Positions 45,736 through 58,446 of a stretch of DNA of 64,000 nucleotides are shown here, piece after piece (positions within the stretch are counted from its first letter, which is position 1; the number at the start of each line of letters is the position of its first letter). The DNA lies in NCBI GenBank assembly GCA_028751875.1, contig CM054141.1, positions 71,244,967-71,308,966 of the forward strand, in the 5' to 3' direction. The notes under the pieces were generated by a model. The model made no database searches, had not been told where the DNA came from, and saw only the letters and a list, made by a program, of their open reading frames with translations. Source of the DNA: Rapana venosa. Taxonomy: Eukaryota; Mollusca; Gastropoda; Neogastropoda; Muricidae. Both the position numbers and the translations under genes were made by a program.

Positions 45736-46349
45736 TCACTTTACCTGTGTGTTGTCTTATGACTTCATCTTTCCCAATCGGCAATCTTATCGTTGAATTC
45801 TGGGTCAGGGGGGTTTTTGGGTTATTGGTGTTTTAATTTTTGTGTCTCAGTTTATTTATAACAGACAGACTGTGACATGTTTGATTGGGTGATGAACACA
45901 AGTATGTGCCTCAAGCTATTCTCAACATTCCTACAAAAAGTGCTGATGTGTGTGTGATTGGCTGGCTGGGTGCCTTCCTTTCGGTGGGTTTTGGTTTGGT
46001 TTGGTTTACTTTGTTTTTATTGGGGTTTTTGGGTTTGATGGTGGCCCTTTTTTTGATTTGGGGGTTTGTTGTGTAATTTTGGAAATGGCAGTACTTAGCA
46101 GAAGGAAGACAGAGGAAAGATGTCAAACTGCATTTGAGTTTTGATATTTGCTTTCAGTGAATCCCCTTTTACTGTTTGGTGTAGGTATATCACAGTGGTC
46201 GCTTTGGGACCAGTGTATTTTATGATGGTTGGTTTGATTATTTTTAATTGTTAAAAAATTATTTTTGTAAATGTGTGCGCACTTATGTGTGTGTGCATGT
46301 GTATGTGTGTGTGTGTATGTAAGTGTGTGTAATTTTAATTTTGCAGTGT
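45736..46349. other. No gene recognised
   Basis: Non-coding spacer with a TG microsatellite at 46,278-46,330, collinear with 7,403-8,029 of copy A. Confidence 0.5.
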
Positions 46350-47190
46350 ATTATTTTATTCCATCAATGTCAATAAATAAAATGACATTGATGGAATAGC
46401 AGGATCAGAAAAAGAGCTTGCCAGCCTAGCAGAACACCTGAATAAGGCCTCCAAAACATACGGCATGGAAATCAGTGCAGAGAAGACCAAACTGATGACT
46501 AATAACACCAACAGCATTAGCACTGATATCAGGGTTAATGACCAGAAGCTGGAAACAGTTCAAAGCTTCAAGTACCTGGGAGCCATTGTATCAGACCAGG
46601 GATCCAAGCCAGAAGTAGTATGCAGGACTGCACAGACAATAACAGCATTGTCAAAACTAAACACCATCTGGAGAGATAAAAATATCTCATTTTCTCCAAG
46701 ATCAGACTAATGCGCTCCCTGTCATATCCAAATTTCTGTATGCTGTGGAAATCATGGATCCTGACTGCAGATTTGGAGAGAAGAGACAGGCGTGGAGAGG
46801 GGATGCTTTCAGAGACTCCTTGGCATCTCCTAAAAAGACCAAAAAGCAACGAAAGCGTGCATAACAGAATCCAGCAAACCATTGGCCCCTATGAGAACCT
46901 TCTAACTATCGTGAAAAAGCAAAAACTTAAATGGTATGGGCATGTCACAAGATCCAAAGGACTTGCAAAGACAATTTTACAAGGCACTGTGCAAGGAGGA
47001 AGAAGAAGAGGCAGACCAAGGAAGAACTGGGAGGATAACATCAGCGAATGGACAGGCCTAGAACTCAACAAAACCCTGAAAAAGGCAGAACAGAGAGAGG
47101 AATGGAGGGAACTGGTTGTTGAGTCTTTGAGGGTGCCCCCTCGGTCGTCAGACTACGGGACAGATAGATAGATAGATAGATTATTTTATT
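46350..47190 (+). mobile_element. RTE-type LINE 3' fragment with 11-bp TSD and inverted 5' end (RTE-1, copy B)
   Basis: Flanked by attattttatt at 46,350-46,360 and 47,180-47,190. The LINE proper starts at 46,383 (in the RT active-site region) and ends in (GATA)n at 47,160-47,179. Frames at 46,465-46,710 and 46,710-47,171 encode 'ISAEKTKLMTNNTN', 'SFKYLGAIVSDQGSKPEVV', 'TIVKKQKLKWYGHVTRSKGL', 'RRRGRPRKNWEDNISEWTGL' and end 'RSSDYGTDR'. One frameshift lies near 46,710. Between the left duplication and the LINE is a short inverted copy of the LINE's own first bases, forming a 16-bp perfect hairpin (46,357-46,372 with 46,383-46,398). No EN and no complete RT, so inactive. Confidence 0.95.
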
Positions 47191-48032
47191 GGTTTTCTTC
47201 TTTTTTGTTGGTACACTCTATTGGTAAAGGTTGTAATAATGTAGTACTTCAGTATTATCATTAAGAACTTTTTGTTCTTAGATAGATGGCGTGATGAAAA
47301 AAGCAAATGCATTGCTTATTCAATGTACCATCTGGAAATAAAAATTTGACTTTGACTCGTTTGATGTCTACTTGGCTGAAGAATACTCTCAGGATTCTTG
47401 CAAAAACCACTAAGAATAGAGTGGAAAGTTTGAATGGTTAGCACTCTTTGAAATGGCCAGTGTTTTTACTGATTTTTACATGACCACAGGTTGATACTCA
47501 CGAAGCACACTGTGCATCGGTGCATGTTTTTAATGAGGTGTCTCTGAGCTAAACTGATCTCAGTAATTCTGTCCTTGTGAACTGTCAGTATTTCTTACCA
47601 TCAGATTTCCTTTTGGTGTGTGTCGGTTTTTACTGCCAAAAGTAATTTACATGAATGTTTGGTGCTTACATCTACAGATACTTCTGTGTTTTTGCTCAAT
47701 TTTGATTCAACATGTGTTATTGGTATGGTTGGTATTCTTTTTATATTGATACAAAACATTCAAGACTTTACGGGTTTTTCTTTTATCTTGTTTTTGTAGC
47801 AGTAGTCATTTGATGTATCATTTGTTAGCTATTTTGGCCTGGCTGATGGGAATAAGGGAGGGTTCGCCCTAACACCTTCATCTATTCATGTGTGTGCGTG
47901 TCTGTGTTATTCTGTTATCTTCACAAAGTGCATTTGAAGGAGAAAGGATTGGTAGTGCTGTCAAGGTTGTGTGTGTGTGTTTGTTGTTTATCTATTTATA
48001 CCACTTTTAAGTCATGGCAGATTTCTCTGCAT
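47191..48032. other. No gene recognised
   Basis: Counterpart of 8,885-9,745; AT-rich spacer. Confidence 0.5.
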
Positions 48033-48400
48033 GAAATTCGGGTTGCTCTTCCTGGGAGGAGCACATCGCCACAAGAGCAGCACCACCCATTATTTTTTTT
48101 CTAATCCCTGTCTGCAACTGTATTTGTTTTTCTATCAAAGTGGCTTTTTTTTCTACAGAATTTTGCCAGGGACAACTCTCTTGTTGCTGTAGGTTCTTTT
48201 ACATGCACTAAATAATTATGTGTAACACACGGGTTTTCGGTTTATCGCCTCATCCAAAAGACTAGCGCCCAGACCACCACTCATGGTCTAATGAATGGGG
48301 GGAAAATTTTGGGTCCAAACGGGATTCAAATCGCGCACACTTCTGACCCGGACTTTTCGCTTTCTAGACAGGCACGTTACCTCTAGACCACCTATCCACC
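48033..48400 (-). mobile_element. tRNA-derived SINE (SINE-1), copy B
   Basis: Counterpart of 9,746-10,121. Here the minus-strand A-box-like 'tggtctagaggtaacgtgcc' is intact, and the B-box-like 'gatttgaatcccg' is clearer than in copy A. Confidence 0.82.
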
Positions 48401-48524
48401 TGTGTGTATGTATGTGTGTGTGTGTGTGTGTTAAGATGTGGGTGGGGTGGATGAGGTCATAGTTATGATGATATGTTAATATTCTCCAAAATGAGAACAG
48501 TTATCGTTTGTTGTGCTCAGAACA

Positions 48525-48885
48525 TGCTGCTTATGTGCCGTATGTAATGGAAAGGTTCTCTGTGCATTCTGTAAAAATTTGCTTAAGCAGATGAATAGAA
48601 AATGTTGTCCTATGCATTCTTTTAAAAAGAACGTTTTGCTTTAATGCAGTATGCAATAGGAAAATGTTGCTCCTATGCATTCTGTAAAAAAAACATTTTG
48701 CTTTTAAGCAGTATGCAATAGGAAAATGTTGCTCCTATGCATTCTGTAAAAAGAACATTTTGCTTTTATGCAGTATGCAATAGGAAAATGTTGCTCCTAT
48801 GCATTCTGTAAAAAGAACATTTTGCTTTAATGCAGTATGCAATAGGAAAATGTTGCTTCTATGCATTCTGTAAAAGCAAAGCACC
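48525..48885. repeat. 62-bp tandem repeat, copy B
   Basis: About 5.5 units, counterpart of 10,245-10,595. The last four units are nearly identical. Confidence 0.95.
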
Positions 48886-49714
48886 AAAAATCACTTTTAA
48901 GTTTCACTCGTACTTTTACCTGTGAAGTGCCAGTGGTCGGTTTATTTTTATGAAGCATTATATGTGAAATCAAAATACCAGTGGCTATTTTTGTTACCTG
49001 TACTGTCTTTTAATCCGAGTACTGGTGAAAGTATTGATTTCATGTATTTTTTATTTGAAACTTACCAACTGGCAACGGCCATTTTATCCATGTATTTTCA
49101 CATTGTAATTGAAGTACCAGTAGCTGTATTAGATTTTTGCATTTTGACATCAGTACATGTGAACCTTTGCAGCAGCCAATTTAGTTCCATGCTCTCTTTC
49201 ACAGAAGCTTCAAGGACCAAAGTCTGATGTAGTTCCAAATGTTCTAACCAATAAATTCATGTATGAGTGGCTGTTTTAGTTTCATATTTGATTTTGTTTG
49301 AAGTCAGTGAAGTCACATCCACTTCAGGTTGCTATCTCAGCTAAGTCAGGCATGTTAACTCAATGAGGTTGTGCTGAATCTTAAGCTTCAGCACTCCTTT
49401 CCTTCACTGTGATGTGCCGAAGCTTAAGATTCGGCAGAATTATGAATTTTTTAAAATACACTAAGCGATGTTCAACTCAAGGGAACGTAGGGATGTTGCC
49501 TATAGGGCAATCATTTTTCTAACACGTTGCTTTCCTGACCATAAGCTTGCCTAGTTTGTGTTGTTTGGTACTTTTTGTTTGACATGTCAACAAGTGATAT
49601 TTTGGATTTAAATTTTCCCTTTTTAATTCTTTTTTTTTAAAAATTTTTGTCGTTAAAATTTTTTAAAACCAACTAGGGGGTTTAAGTTTGGAGGGCTGCG
49701 AGCTCAAAAAAGGG
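48886..49714. other. No gene recognised; contains the deletion junction
   Basis: Collinear with 10,596 to about 11,430 of copy A. Then, through a noisy 100-bp T/A-rich segment (49,615-49,714), it joins the LINE-III RNase H region. Confidence 0.6.
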
Positions 49715-50412
49715 GGCAAGCAGATATAAAAACAAAAAAACTGGATGTTCCCTTATCTCTACGGAGGTATCCCGATATTAGAACAAACTTCATGGGGTTA
49801 GTTTAAAGAATCTGATCAATTCAAGGAACGATATTTAAAAAGTTGTCTGGACCACTGCCCATATTTCTTGTTATATGGCTCTTTCTCAAATAGATCGTGT
49901 TTTATATCCGTGAGAAGGGTTGATTCACTATATTTTAGAATGGAGTTAAATGCATTCCTTACAAAATTTTGTAAACATGTCATATGTCTATGTGGGAATC
50001 ATATTTCCAATACTCATTCATATTTGAGTGCCTATTGTAAAACCTTTTTTCCCTTTACATTTTCTGAACAGTCTCTGGAAAATGTATTTGAAAATTCAAA
50101 GCTAGCCTTTGCCATTGCCAGATGTTTATTGCATAGTCCACTTGAATATTTATTGTAGCTACATTATTGTTATTTCATGTTTCCACATTGTTGATTTATA
50201 TTTTGTTTCCTGTTTAAAAGTATTATCCTTACTTTTCTAAGGTTTTTTTTCTCACAAAAATACCAACACTGCTGCTATTTCTTAACCTTTTCTCTTTCCT
50301 CTCCTTCCTCTCCCTTCTTTAACTTCCATTACACTTTCTATTTCCCTCGTCTAATATCACTTAGAGTGAACAGACGTTAAATTGAAGACAACAACAACAA
50401 CAATACACACAC
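49715..50412 (+). mobile_element. LINE-III 3' remnant, copy B
   Basis: Only the end of the RNase H-bearing frame survives, from the region just after the last catalytic Asp, to the stop at 50,155-50,157 and a (CAA)n tail at 50,391-50,404. The RT and most of RNase H are missing together with 2.8 kb of 5' flank, so the loss is a deletion across the element boundary and not an absence of insertion. Confidence 0.85.
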
Positions 50413-50821
50413 ACACACACACACACACAAATTGATTTTAAGGTGTGTTCCTCTTTGCGTTATCAGATCAAGGTCTAACACCCAGATTGTTGGTTGATAA
50501 TTGCTCTGGAGCGTTGACAATCCATGTTTGGTTTCAATCATTTTTGGCAACAGGAAAACTTTTCATTGTGCTACGTTTTATTGGAAGGCATTTACAGTTC
50601 TTACAACAGTGTTTCATTATGCCATGTTTCATTTTAAATAACGGTTACCACAATGGTTTAGCATTCTGCTATGTTTTGCTGGAAATCATGTTTGGTTTCC
50701 ACAGTAGTTTTTGATTGCTATGTTCTGTTGAAAATCATTTTTGGTGGCCGCGATGGTTTTTCATGATGTGCTGGGTCTGATTCTAAGTGATTTTGTAATT
50801 ACCACCAGTTTATTATGACAA
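50413..50821. other. (CA)n then non-coding spacer
   Basis: (CA)n at 50,405-50,429, longer than in copy A. The rest is the counterpart of 14,986-15,434 with about 30 bp extra near 50,486-50,514. Confidence 0.5.
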
Positions 50822-51139
50822 ATGCCAGATAACAGCTGTACCCGGGGTAGCTGTCTGACTCATGCCAGATAACAGCTGTACCCGGGATAGCTGTCTGACT
50901 CATGCCAGATAACAGCTGTACCCGGGGTAGCTGTCTGACTCATGCCAGATAACAGCTGTACCCGGGGTAGCTGTCTGACTCATGCCAGATAACAGCTGTC
51001 CCCGGGGTAGCTGTCTGACTCATGCCAGATAACAGCTGTACCCGGGGTAGCTGTCTGACTCATGCCAGTAACAGCTGTACCCGGGGTAGCTGTCTGACTC
51101 ATGCCAGATAACAGCTGTACCCAGGGTAGCTGTCTGACT
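50822..51139. repeat. 40-bp palindromic satellite, 8 copies, copy B
   Basis: Counterpart of 15,435-15,754 with one base missing in unit 7 (near 51,069) and the first base of unit 1 changed. Same variant units as copy A (unit 2 'cccgggatag', unit 8 'cccagggtag'), so the copies share one array history. Confidence 0.97.
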
Positions 51140-51799
51140 CAAGGTGGAGGCAGTAGTCCATGGATGTTTGTATTTACTGACTTCTGATGGTGTGACAGTC
51201 TTCTGATGTTATGACAGTCTTCTGATTTTTATGACAGTCTTCTGACCGTTATTTGGCCAATATGTTTCATGATGTTTATACACTTTACTGTCAAGCTTAT
51301 CTCTGAATGAAAAAGATACAGATCCACTTTACTGTTTTTCTTGTTTCATAATTTTTATGCCTGCACAATGATTATAGTGTGGTGCAGTGGAAACAGTTCA
51401 TTCAGAGGGCTAAGTTTGTTGTAGTTTGTTATTTTTCTAATTCAAAAGAACATTGTCATAAATCTGTTTATATGGGTTGGTTGAATGTGTTTTTCTTATT
51501 ATCAAAATTAATCATTTTTCCTGATTGTTACATTCTAGTCAGGGTTAATTGTTGTGTGTATTTGCTATGTAGCATATTTCAGTTTCAGACCTTGTTTTTT
51601 TTGTGTTTGATTATGATCCTCATTTCGTATAAAAATATTTTATAACAATTTCAATGCAAAGCTACTTTTCCTTTATGACAGTTATTTTATGTCAACCATA
51701 CACTTCAAATTTTTATGTGTGTGATACATCAAGTCATTATTTCTTCATCGTTATGAAATGGAACACTGAGAGAGAGAGTGGGTGTGCGTGTGTTTACAA
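51140..51799. other. No gene recognised
   Basis: Counterpart of 15,755-16,410, including the 19-bp triplicate at 51,190-51,245. Confidence 0.5.
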
Positions 51800-52790
51800 T
51801 AACAATAACAATAATTTTAATTCAGTTTTTGCAGGCCATATGGCCCATAAGAACAACAGTTAATCATATACTTTCATGTATGGTGAACATCCTTACTTCT
51901 GATATCTAAACATTTAGTAAGAAATAATCCAACTTTAAACATCAAACTAGGTTTAGTGTTTATACAAAGAAGCTGCACTTTCAGATTCGATGGAAATCTG
52001 TAATAATACAGAGGAATACATTTTCTTCGCAATACAGCATATTTTGGGCATACAAGTAAAAAGTGACAAACATCTTCAATTTGTTGGCCATCACACTGAG
52101 AGCAGAATGGATCAGTAATCGGGTTTTCCATAACGTGAAATTCCATTTAAAGGTAATCTGTTTGACCTCAGTAAACATATACCTCTACGGTATTCTAAAG
52201 ATTCTACTTCACATACATAATTTGCTCTACAAATAATTGGGTGATAATCTAAGTAGTCAGGGTATGCTGATAGAGAGTCATGCCATTTTGTTGGTACACA
52301 TTTGTATTCGTGTTTGGAATTCTTTCATGAAGGATGAGGAATTACCACAATTTTGCATTGTCCAAACATAACCAAATCCGTGGGTGCTTAAAATCTTTCT
52401 AACATGTGTTACCCAATTTATTCTCCCTGCTTCATCTGTCTACACAAACATATTGTAGCATTGTCTGGGATATCTATGATCAGGCATATCCAAAATTTTT
52501 AGCCAATATTTGATTACTCTGGTAACAGTGTCAACAAAAATGGGATATCTACCACAATCGCCAAGGCAAATATTATTTTTAACATCTCTGCCAACCCCCA
52601 GGACCATTTTGCAAATTTTTACCTGTATTTTTTCAATATCATGATACTGCTGAAAAACCCCAAATTTCAGAACCATAGAGGAGGATTGGTTTCACTTTTG
52701 TATCAAAAATACTAAAAACTAGATGCTGGAAGATTCTTTAACCTGAAGTACAATCTTTTGATACCAGCAACAGCCTTCAATGCTTTTGTG
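51800..52790 (-). mobile_element. Antisense LINE C-terminal fragment (LINE-IV), copy B
   Basis: Counterpart of 16,411-17,400. The 273-residue frame of copy A is split here by single-base indels (frames 51,874-52,146 and 52,440-52,676 survive). The CCHC cluster is intact within the first frame. Confidence 0.85.
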
Positions 52791-53292
52791 TGTGTTTGTG
52801 TGTACGTGTGTGTGTTGACCATGTTACTCCATGTCTGATATCAAGGTACTGTTACCAAACCCGGTAATATGTTCATTTTTAAAAATTGTTATGAAACAGG
52901 GTAAGCGCATAACCACAGAGTAAATGGAAAGATGGTCAAGAGTTTTGATTTAAAGAAGTATGTTTATAAATCTTATTCACTCTTCTATCTCCATTTTCCT
53001 CTTCACTACCTCTCACCCCCACCCTTTCCCCCAAACACACCCCACCATTGTTGTCCTCAGATGGATCGAACAGTCAAGTTGAGAAAGAAAGGGCCAAGGT
53101 TGCTGATTCTGTATGATATTATATGCATCTTCGAATGTAGTTGGCCTTTATACAGGTAGTGTTGAGGACTACTGGGTGTGTGGCACATGGGGGCTTGTGC
53201 TAGCACTAACCATTAACCCTAACCCTTACCCCATCCAGTCTGCTGCTGAAATAAATTGTTTTCACAATTTGCGAATGTGTATTTGTGTGTGA

Positions 53293-53295
<3 letters not shown>

Positions 53296-53358
<63 letters not shown>

Positions 53359-53452
53359 TCTCTTCTGTCTCCTCTCTCTCACTCACACAAATACAACACA
53401 CATACACACACGCGCACGCACACACACATGCACGCGCGCACACACACACACA
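53296..53452. repeat. (CT)n/(CA)n compound microsatellite, copy B
   Basis: Counterpart of 17,896-18,064, with more CC and TT interruptions in the CT part. Flanked by about 500 bp on each side with no gene. Confidence 0.95.
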
Positions 53453-54388
53453 TTTTGACAAAGTAGTCCACAAATGCCACTTTCTCAACAACAAAAACAT
53501 ATTTGACAACGTAACCCACGAGTGCCATTTTCTCAAAAAAAACAAGAATCAAGGCTTTAACATTATGGGCAAGATCAAATAAATCCAGTTATTGAGATGG
53601 CTCAGCAGAGAATCAAACCTATGACCACAGATCGTCCAGACCGACCGTGAGTCCCAATCTCTGACTTCTTCAGGGGTATCTGCTCTCTCCTTTCACCCCC
53701 ACCCCCACTCCCCCCTTTGGCTTTTCACGCACAATTTTGTCGTTAAATATCTGTCTACACAGCGTGATGGTGTTCAAATACAGGAGTGAAAGGTGAAGAG
53801 AAAGTTTTGAATAATTTTTCCTGTACCAGTATTTTATTTAAAGATGAAACATTAATCAATTTGGTTGTACTTTTTCCTATGCATGCATTCACAGTTTGCC
53901 TGAATCTTAACGGTTTGAAGAGGGTTGTTTTTGAGGTTGAAGGGCGTTTCTTTAGTGTGGTCTCTCTCTCTTCTCGTCTTCTCTCTCTCTCCCCTCCTTG
54001 TTATCCCTATCTTTGGTGTTTTTGTTGTTTTACTACGAGTATTTGTTTATCATATTCTGTAGGTTTTACATACAATAAGCTCAGTCCTAGTCTAATAGAA
54101 AATAGCGTTTAATTCCAAGCAGGTTTATGTTGTCAATATCTTTGGGTTACTCCGGTGACAGAGAAGCCTTTTGCCTTCTCAAAATGCACTGCTTTAATTG
54201 TCGTCTGCAGCCTTCTCCGGTTTTGTAGTGTCGACTTGGTAGAAGAGCTATACTGGGAAGGCATAATCCCGCTGAGCTGGAATATATCAACATGATGTCG
54301 CTGGCTTAGTTTGGAATTGGACAACGTAAAGGTCATCATTGGTTTGGAGCTGCAACACTTGAAAGGGGCGCAAATGTCCTTATCTGGC

Positions 54389-54466
54389 TAATTTTGAGCG
54401 CTTTGATTTGTTGCTTTACAAGATTCAGGGCTATATAAATTCCATACATTATTATTATTATTAATT
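54389..54466 (+). mobile_element. Short (ATT)n-tailed element, insertion present only in copy B
   Basis: 'taatt' at 54,389-54,393 is repeated at 54,462-54,466. Copy A has a single 'taatt' (18,996-19,000). The insert reads 'ttgagcgctttgatttgttg', 'ctttacaagattcagggcta' and 'tataaattccatacattatt', then an ATT tail. The internal ttgt/acaa pair can form a small hairpin, as in LINE 3' recognition stems. Confidence 0.88.
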
Positions 54467-54593
54467 GTCATCAACTGGCCTGATTGACTGTAACCCTAGG
54501 ACCTGTGTACCACCCCAGGCTGCATACCATTCTGTGCTGTCCTTGAAACTCATCCATTTTCTGCCGGAGAGTGATAATAATAACAACAATAAC

Positions 54594-54682
54594 TAATGAT
54601 GGTGACATGAAGATGATGATGGTGGTGATGATGATGATTTTATAGCGCTGGATCTCGTAAAGCAAACGAATCAAAGCGCTTG
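54594..54682 (-). mobile_element. Short ATC/ATT-tailed element, antisense, copy B
   Basis: Counterpart of 19,140-19,226. Confidence 0.75.
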
Positions 54683-54754
54683 GATACAGCAGTGATGGCT
54701 GGAGATAAACACGATTTCAGAACGAAGAAAGAAAAAACAGCAACAGCCGTCATA

Positions 54755-54793
54755 AGCAAAGCTCCGCGGCTTCAAAGGAGTCGGAGCTTTGCT
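54755..54793. other. Perfect 12-bp inverted repeat, copy B
   Basis: agcaaagctccg / cggagctttgct with the same 15-nt loop length as 19,297-19,335. Confidence 0.8.
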
Positions 54794-55286
54794 GAAAAAA
54801 AGAACACCAACTAATGTCTGCTAAGTGCTTTGGCGCAGGCGGGGGCTGTGGAACATTCATTCTGTTGGCTAAGTTATTATGTCTGTGGGGAAATGGAACT
54901 TCGTGTGTGAGTGCCAGGCCCTCTATTAGTGAGTTGACACCGACAATTACACCTGAAAGAAAGCTTCCGGGACCGAGTGCACAGATTTGTTTGAGGTGGG
55001 GGGGGGGGGGGGGGGGTTGCTTTTTTCTTCTTTTTTTTTCTCTTTTTTTTTTAGTTTGCGTTTGCAATTCCAGAACGTAGTTTGGCTTGCGTTCGAAACC
55101 GCCATCCCAACCGTATTTTTGGTGGTGGTTTTCTCCTTGTTTTGCTACAGGTGCTGAGGGATAGGAGAGCAATGATGTGAAAGTCTGCGTCAACTTTTCA
55201 TAAACAAGGAGAAGGCAGCTTCAGGTGGACCCATGGGGGGGGGAGGTCCCTCTGCACTGTACCACAGTTTACATAGCACGGGTGTT

Positions 55287-55355
55287 AGGCAAAGCCGTTT
55301 ACTATCCCTGTCGTTAGTAGGGAACTTAGTCGGTGGTGTCCTGCATGTGCTAGCT
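55287..55355. repeat. 70-bp dispersed repeat, first of two in copy B
   Basis: Counterpart of 19,825-19,895, also recurring at 61,856-61,928. Confidence 0.8.
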
Positions 55356-55737
55356 CAGAACAATAGGTGCTTTACGGTATTGTCTGGCCTCGCTTGTTGA
55401 GGGTGATTTGGTTGCTCTGTTGTTGTTGTTGTTGTTGTTGTTGTTTTTTATAACCTCGCCTTTCTCTCGGTAACCAACCACGGCACCTGTGGATTTTTTT
55501 TTTCTCCTCAGACTACTGTCCGACTGATTGAGTTATTCACAAATTGTGTGCTAAAGAGTGGTAACTGATTTTACTCCTTTCTTCACCCTTCCACCCCTAT
55601 ACCCCTATCAAGTATTCACCACCACCACCACCCCTCCTATTATTATTATTATTCATTGTCTCTCTTTTCTTCCTTATCTTCACCATTCTTGTACACATTA
55701 TTACATTCCTCACAAAACTAACTTCAATAGATGTATT

Positions 55738-58446
55738 CAAGACACAATTTATGGCCCTCCAAGGATGGCTTACGAATTTGCCACCAGTCAATAAAATCGA
55801 AGATATAACAAGACTCATCACAAACCAAGGCAAACCATTTCATATACTAGGGCTTTCCAAGTCAAGATTTTTCAGAACACATAACCAACACTGACATTTC
55901 CATTCCAGGATATAAAATCGTGCGAAAAGAAAAGCCCAAAGAAACAGGTATCTTAATCTATATTAGTGAGTCTGTAACGTTCAAACGTCTTTTCCATCTT
56001 GAACGTAAAGGAGTAGAATCCAGCTGGATAAAAGTAGCTATAAAAGGTGCAGCACCTATTATAATGGGGTTCTGCTACAGCAATCCAACAGAAAGAAAAA
56101 ATTGGATAGACAAGTTTGACTCCATGATGAACGTAGTCCTATTCGAATCTAGGGAAATTATCTTACTAGGTGATTTTAATATTGACCTAGCAAAAGTAAA
56201 CAACCAATGGACCCAAGTTATTAATTCATTAATCTTCCCCAATTAGTTACTTCACCCACAAGAGTCACATCAAATTCTAACACAATTATTGAACAAATCT
56301 ATGTATCACCCCCTAAAATCATCATAGAAATGTGCCCCTGTATATAACTGTAGCGATCACTCCCCAGTTCTGTACCACAAGGTAAAAAAAATGAACAAAA
56401 ATTCCTAAACCAATAAAACTATAACCTATCGATCTTTTGCAAATTTTTAAGGAGCAGCTTTTCTTACTACAGTTAAGCAGTTCCATGCTCTTGGAAACAT
56501 TCAATATTACTGATCCAGACCTGGCCATTGAGTTCTGGATAAAAGTTTTTACTGAAATCTATAACAAACATGCCCCATTAAAAAACATAATGATCAAACA
56601 TGTCTGCAAACCACCTTGGTTTACAAAGGAACTAGAAGAAGCATGTTATCTTAGAGATTCTAAAAAACATAAATATTATGAGGAGGCAAAAAATAATATT
56701 AAGAAATGCTATAAACTCACAAAAACGGCGGAGAGAAAAGGAAATATTTTCCAAGACCCCTACTTTCATCCAAACAAATTCAAAGACTGTATGGAAGACA
56801 ATCAATCAAGAACAAATAATAAATTTGTCTTCCAAATCTAATGTAATTAAAGATATTTCTGCTGAACAACTAAACAATCACTTCAGTAATTTTCTTCTAA
56901 CAAATTAACAATGATAAAATCGAAGTCCAATGATCTCAAAGGGACTAAAACAATACTGCCCAGAAAAAGCGTATCCCATCAAAACCCACATACTATTCAT
57001 ATCTGTTTCTGAAAGGGCTACAATTATCTGACTCCCCCTCAAACAATCAAGTAGCGTGGTCTTGATGGAATAGATGGGAAATACTGAAACTCTCACTCCA
57101 GTATATTACAGACACTCCCGACACATATTTTTTCTTCATAAGACTAAATTTCCCCAACCCTTCAAAACTGCTAAGGTGTTTTCCGTCCCCCAAGTCTGGA
57201 GACACTTCCGATCCCTCAAATTATAGGCAAATCTTTTTTATCTTACCTTTCAAAACCCTTGGGAATAACATATGAATAAACACATAGTCCCCCCATATAG
57301 ATATTAACAAATTACTTCACCCAATCCCTCTGGATTTAGAAAAAATCACTCGTGCCTACGGCATTGACTAGTCTTGTAGACAATTGGCTGTCAAACATAA
57401 TGACAAAACTTTTGTGGAGTATTATTTGTAGATTTCAAAAAAGCATTTGATACAATTGACCGCAGACTTCTCATTAAAAAGCTAGACTTTATAAATCTCT
57501 CTACAATACTCTACAACTTCTTACTCTTATCTTACAAACAGGCAACAGGGGTTCAAAAAGCTAAGGGTTTACATCCACACTAAAACCATCATTATGGAGT
57601 ACCACAGGGATCCATCTTAGGACCAAAGCTCTTTCATTATACATAAATGACCTTCCTCTCCATATCAAAACTAAATGCGAACTTTTGCTGATGACACAAC
57701 CATACATACAAGCCATACTGACATTAACTCTCTTGCAAAGACATTGCAAAAAAGCACTGATGATCTTGTCAAATGAACTGAACTAAACCACATGTCTGTA
57801 CACCCCCCAAAACAAAATGCATGCTTATCACTACCGGACAAAAGCGATAAAATCTATCTCATAAACTTTTCAAATCCATATTTAAAAGGAAACAATCGAA
57901 CAAGCTCTCACCACAAAGTTCTAGGAGTAACAATTGATGAAAATCTCAGCTGGTACATCACATATCCCATCTGTGCAAATACATGTCTCAAGAGTATAGC
58001 ATTTGACTAAAATCAAACATTTTCTTGACTTTCATTCAAGAAAACTATTCTTTCAAGCTTATATACAATCTTCAATAGATTATGCTTCAACACCTGTAGG
58101 ATTCTGCTAGTGCAAAACACTATGAAACTATTAGTCTGTATAAACGTGCTCTTAAACTGGTTCTTCTGAAGAAGACTACCTTACTAGAAGTGGATTATAC
58201 TCAGTTAAATATTCTTTCCCCTACACCAAAGACTAAGATTTAACAAAGGCCTCCTCGTGATGTTTAAGATAATGATAGGAACTTTTCCCTCATCCTTAAA
58301 AAGAACAAGTTCCCATGAATCATTCCAGAAATACTGAAAAGCCGAGTGTCCCAATCCCAAGAATGGATTTGTTCAAATCCAGCTTACTTTACTCAGGCCC
58401 TGTGCTATGGAACTTCCTTCCTGACTCATTTAGACAACACCAATCA
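55738..58446 (+). mobile_element. CR1/Jockey-group-like LINE (LINE-II), copy B
   Basis: Counterpart of 20,345-23,060 without the ATT-tailed insertion at its left edge. The endonuclease frame is better preserved here (55,920-56,246, 108 residues: 'ILIYISESVTFKRLFHLERK', 'IIMGFCYSNPTERKNW', 'LLGDFNIDL'). The linker frame 56,437-56,841 is longer (134 residues). The RT part (57,180-57,720) is more broken than in copy A, in a noisy stretch. The two copies could be compared to separate real mutations from base-calling errors. Confidence 0.85.
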
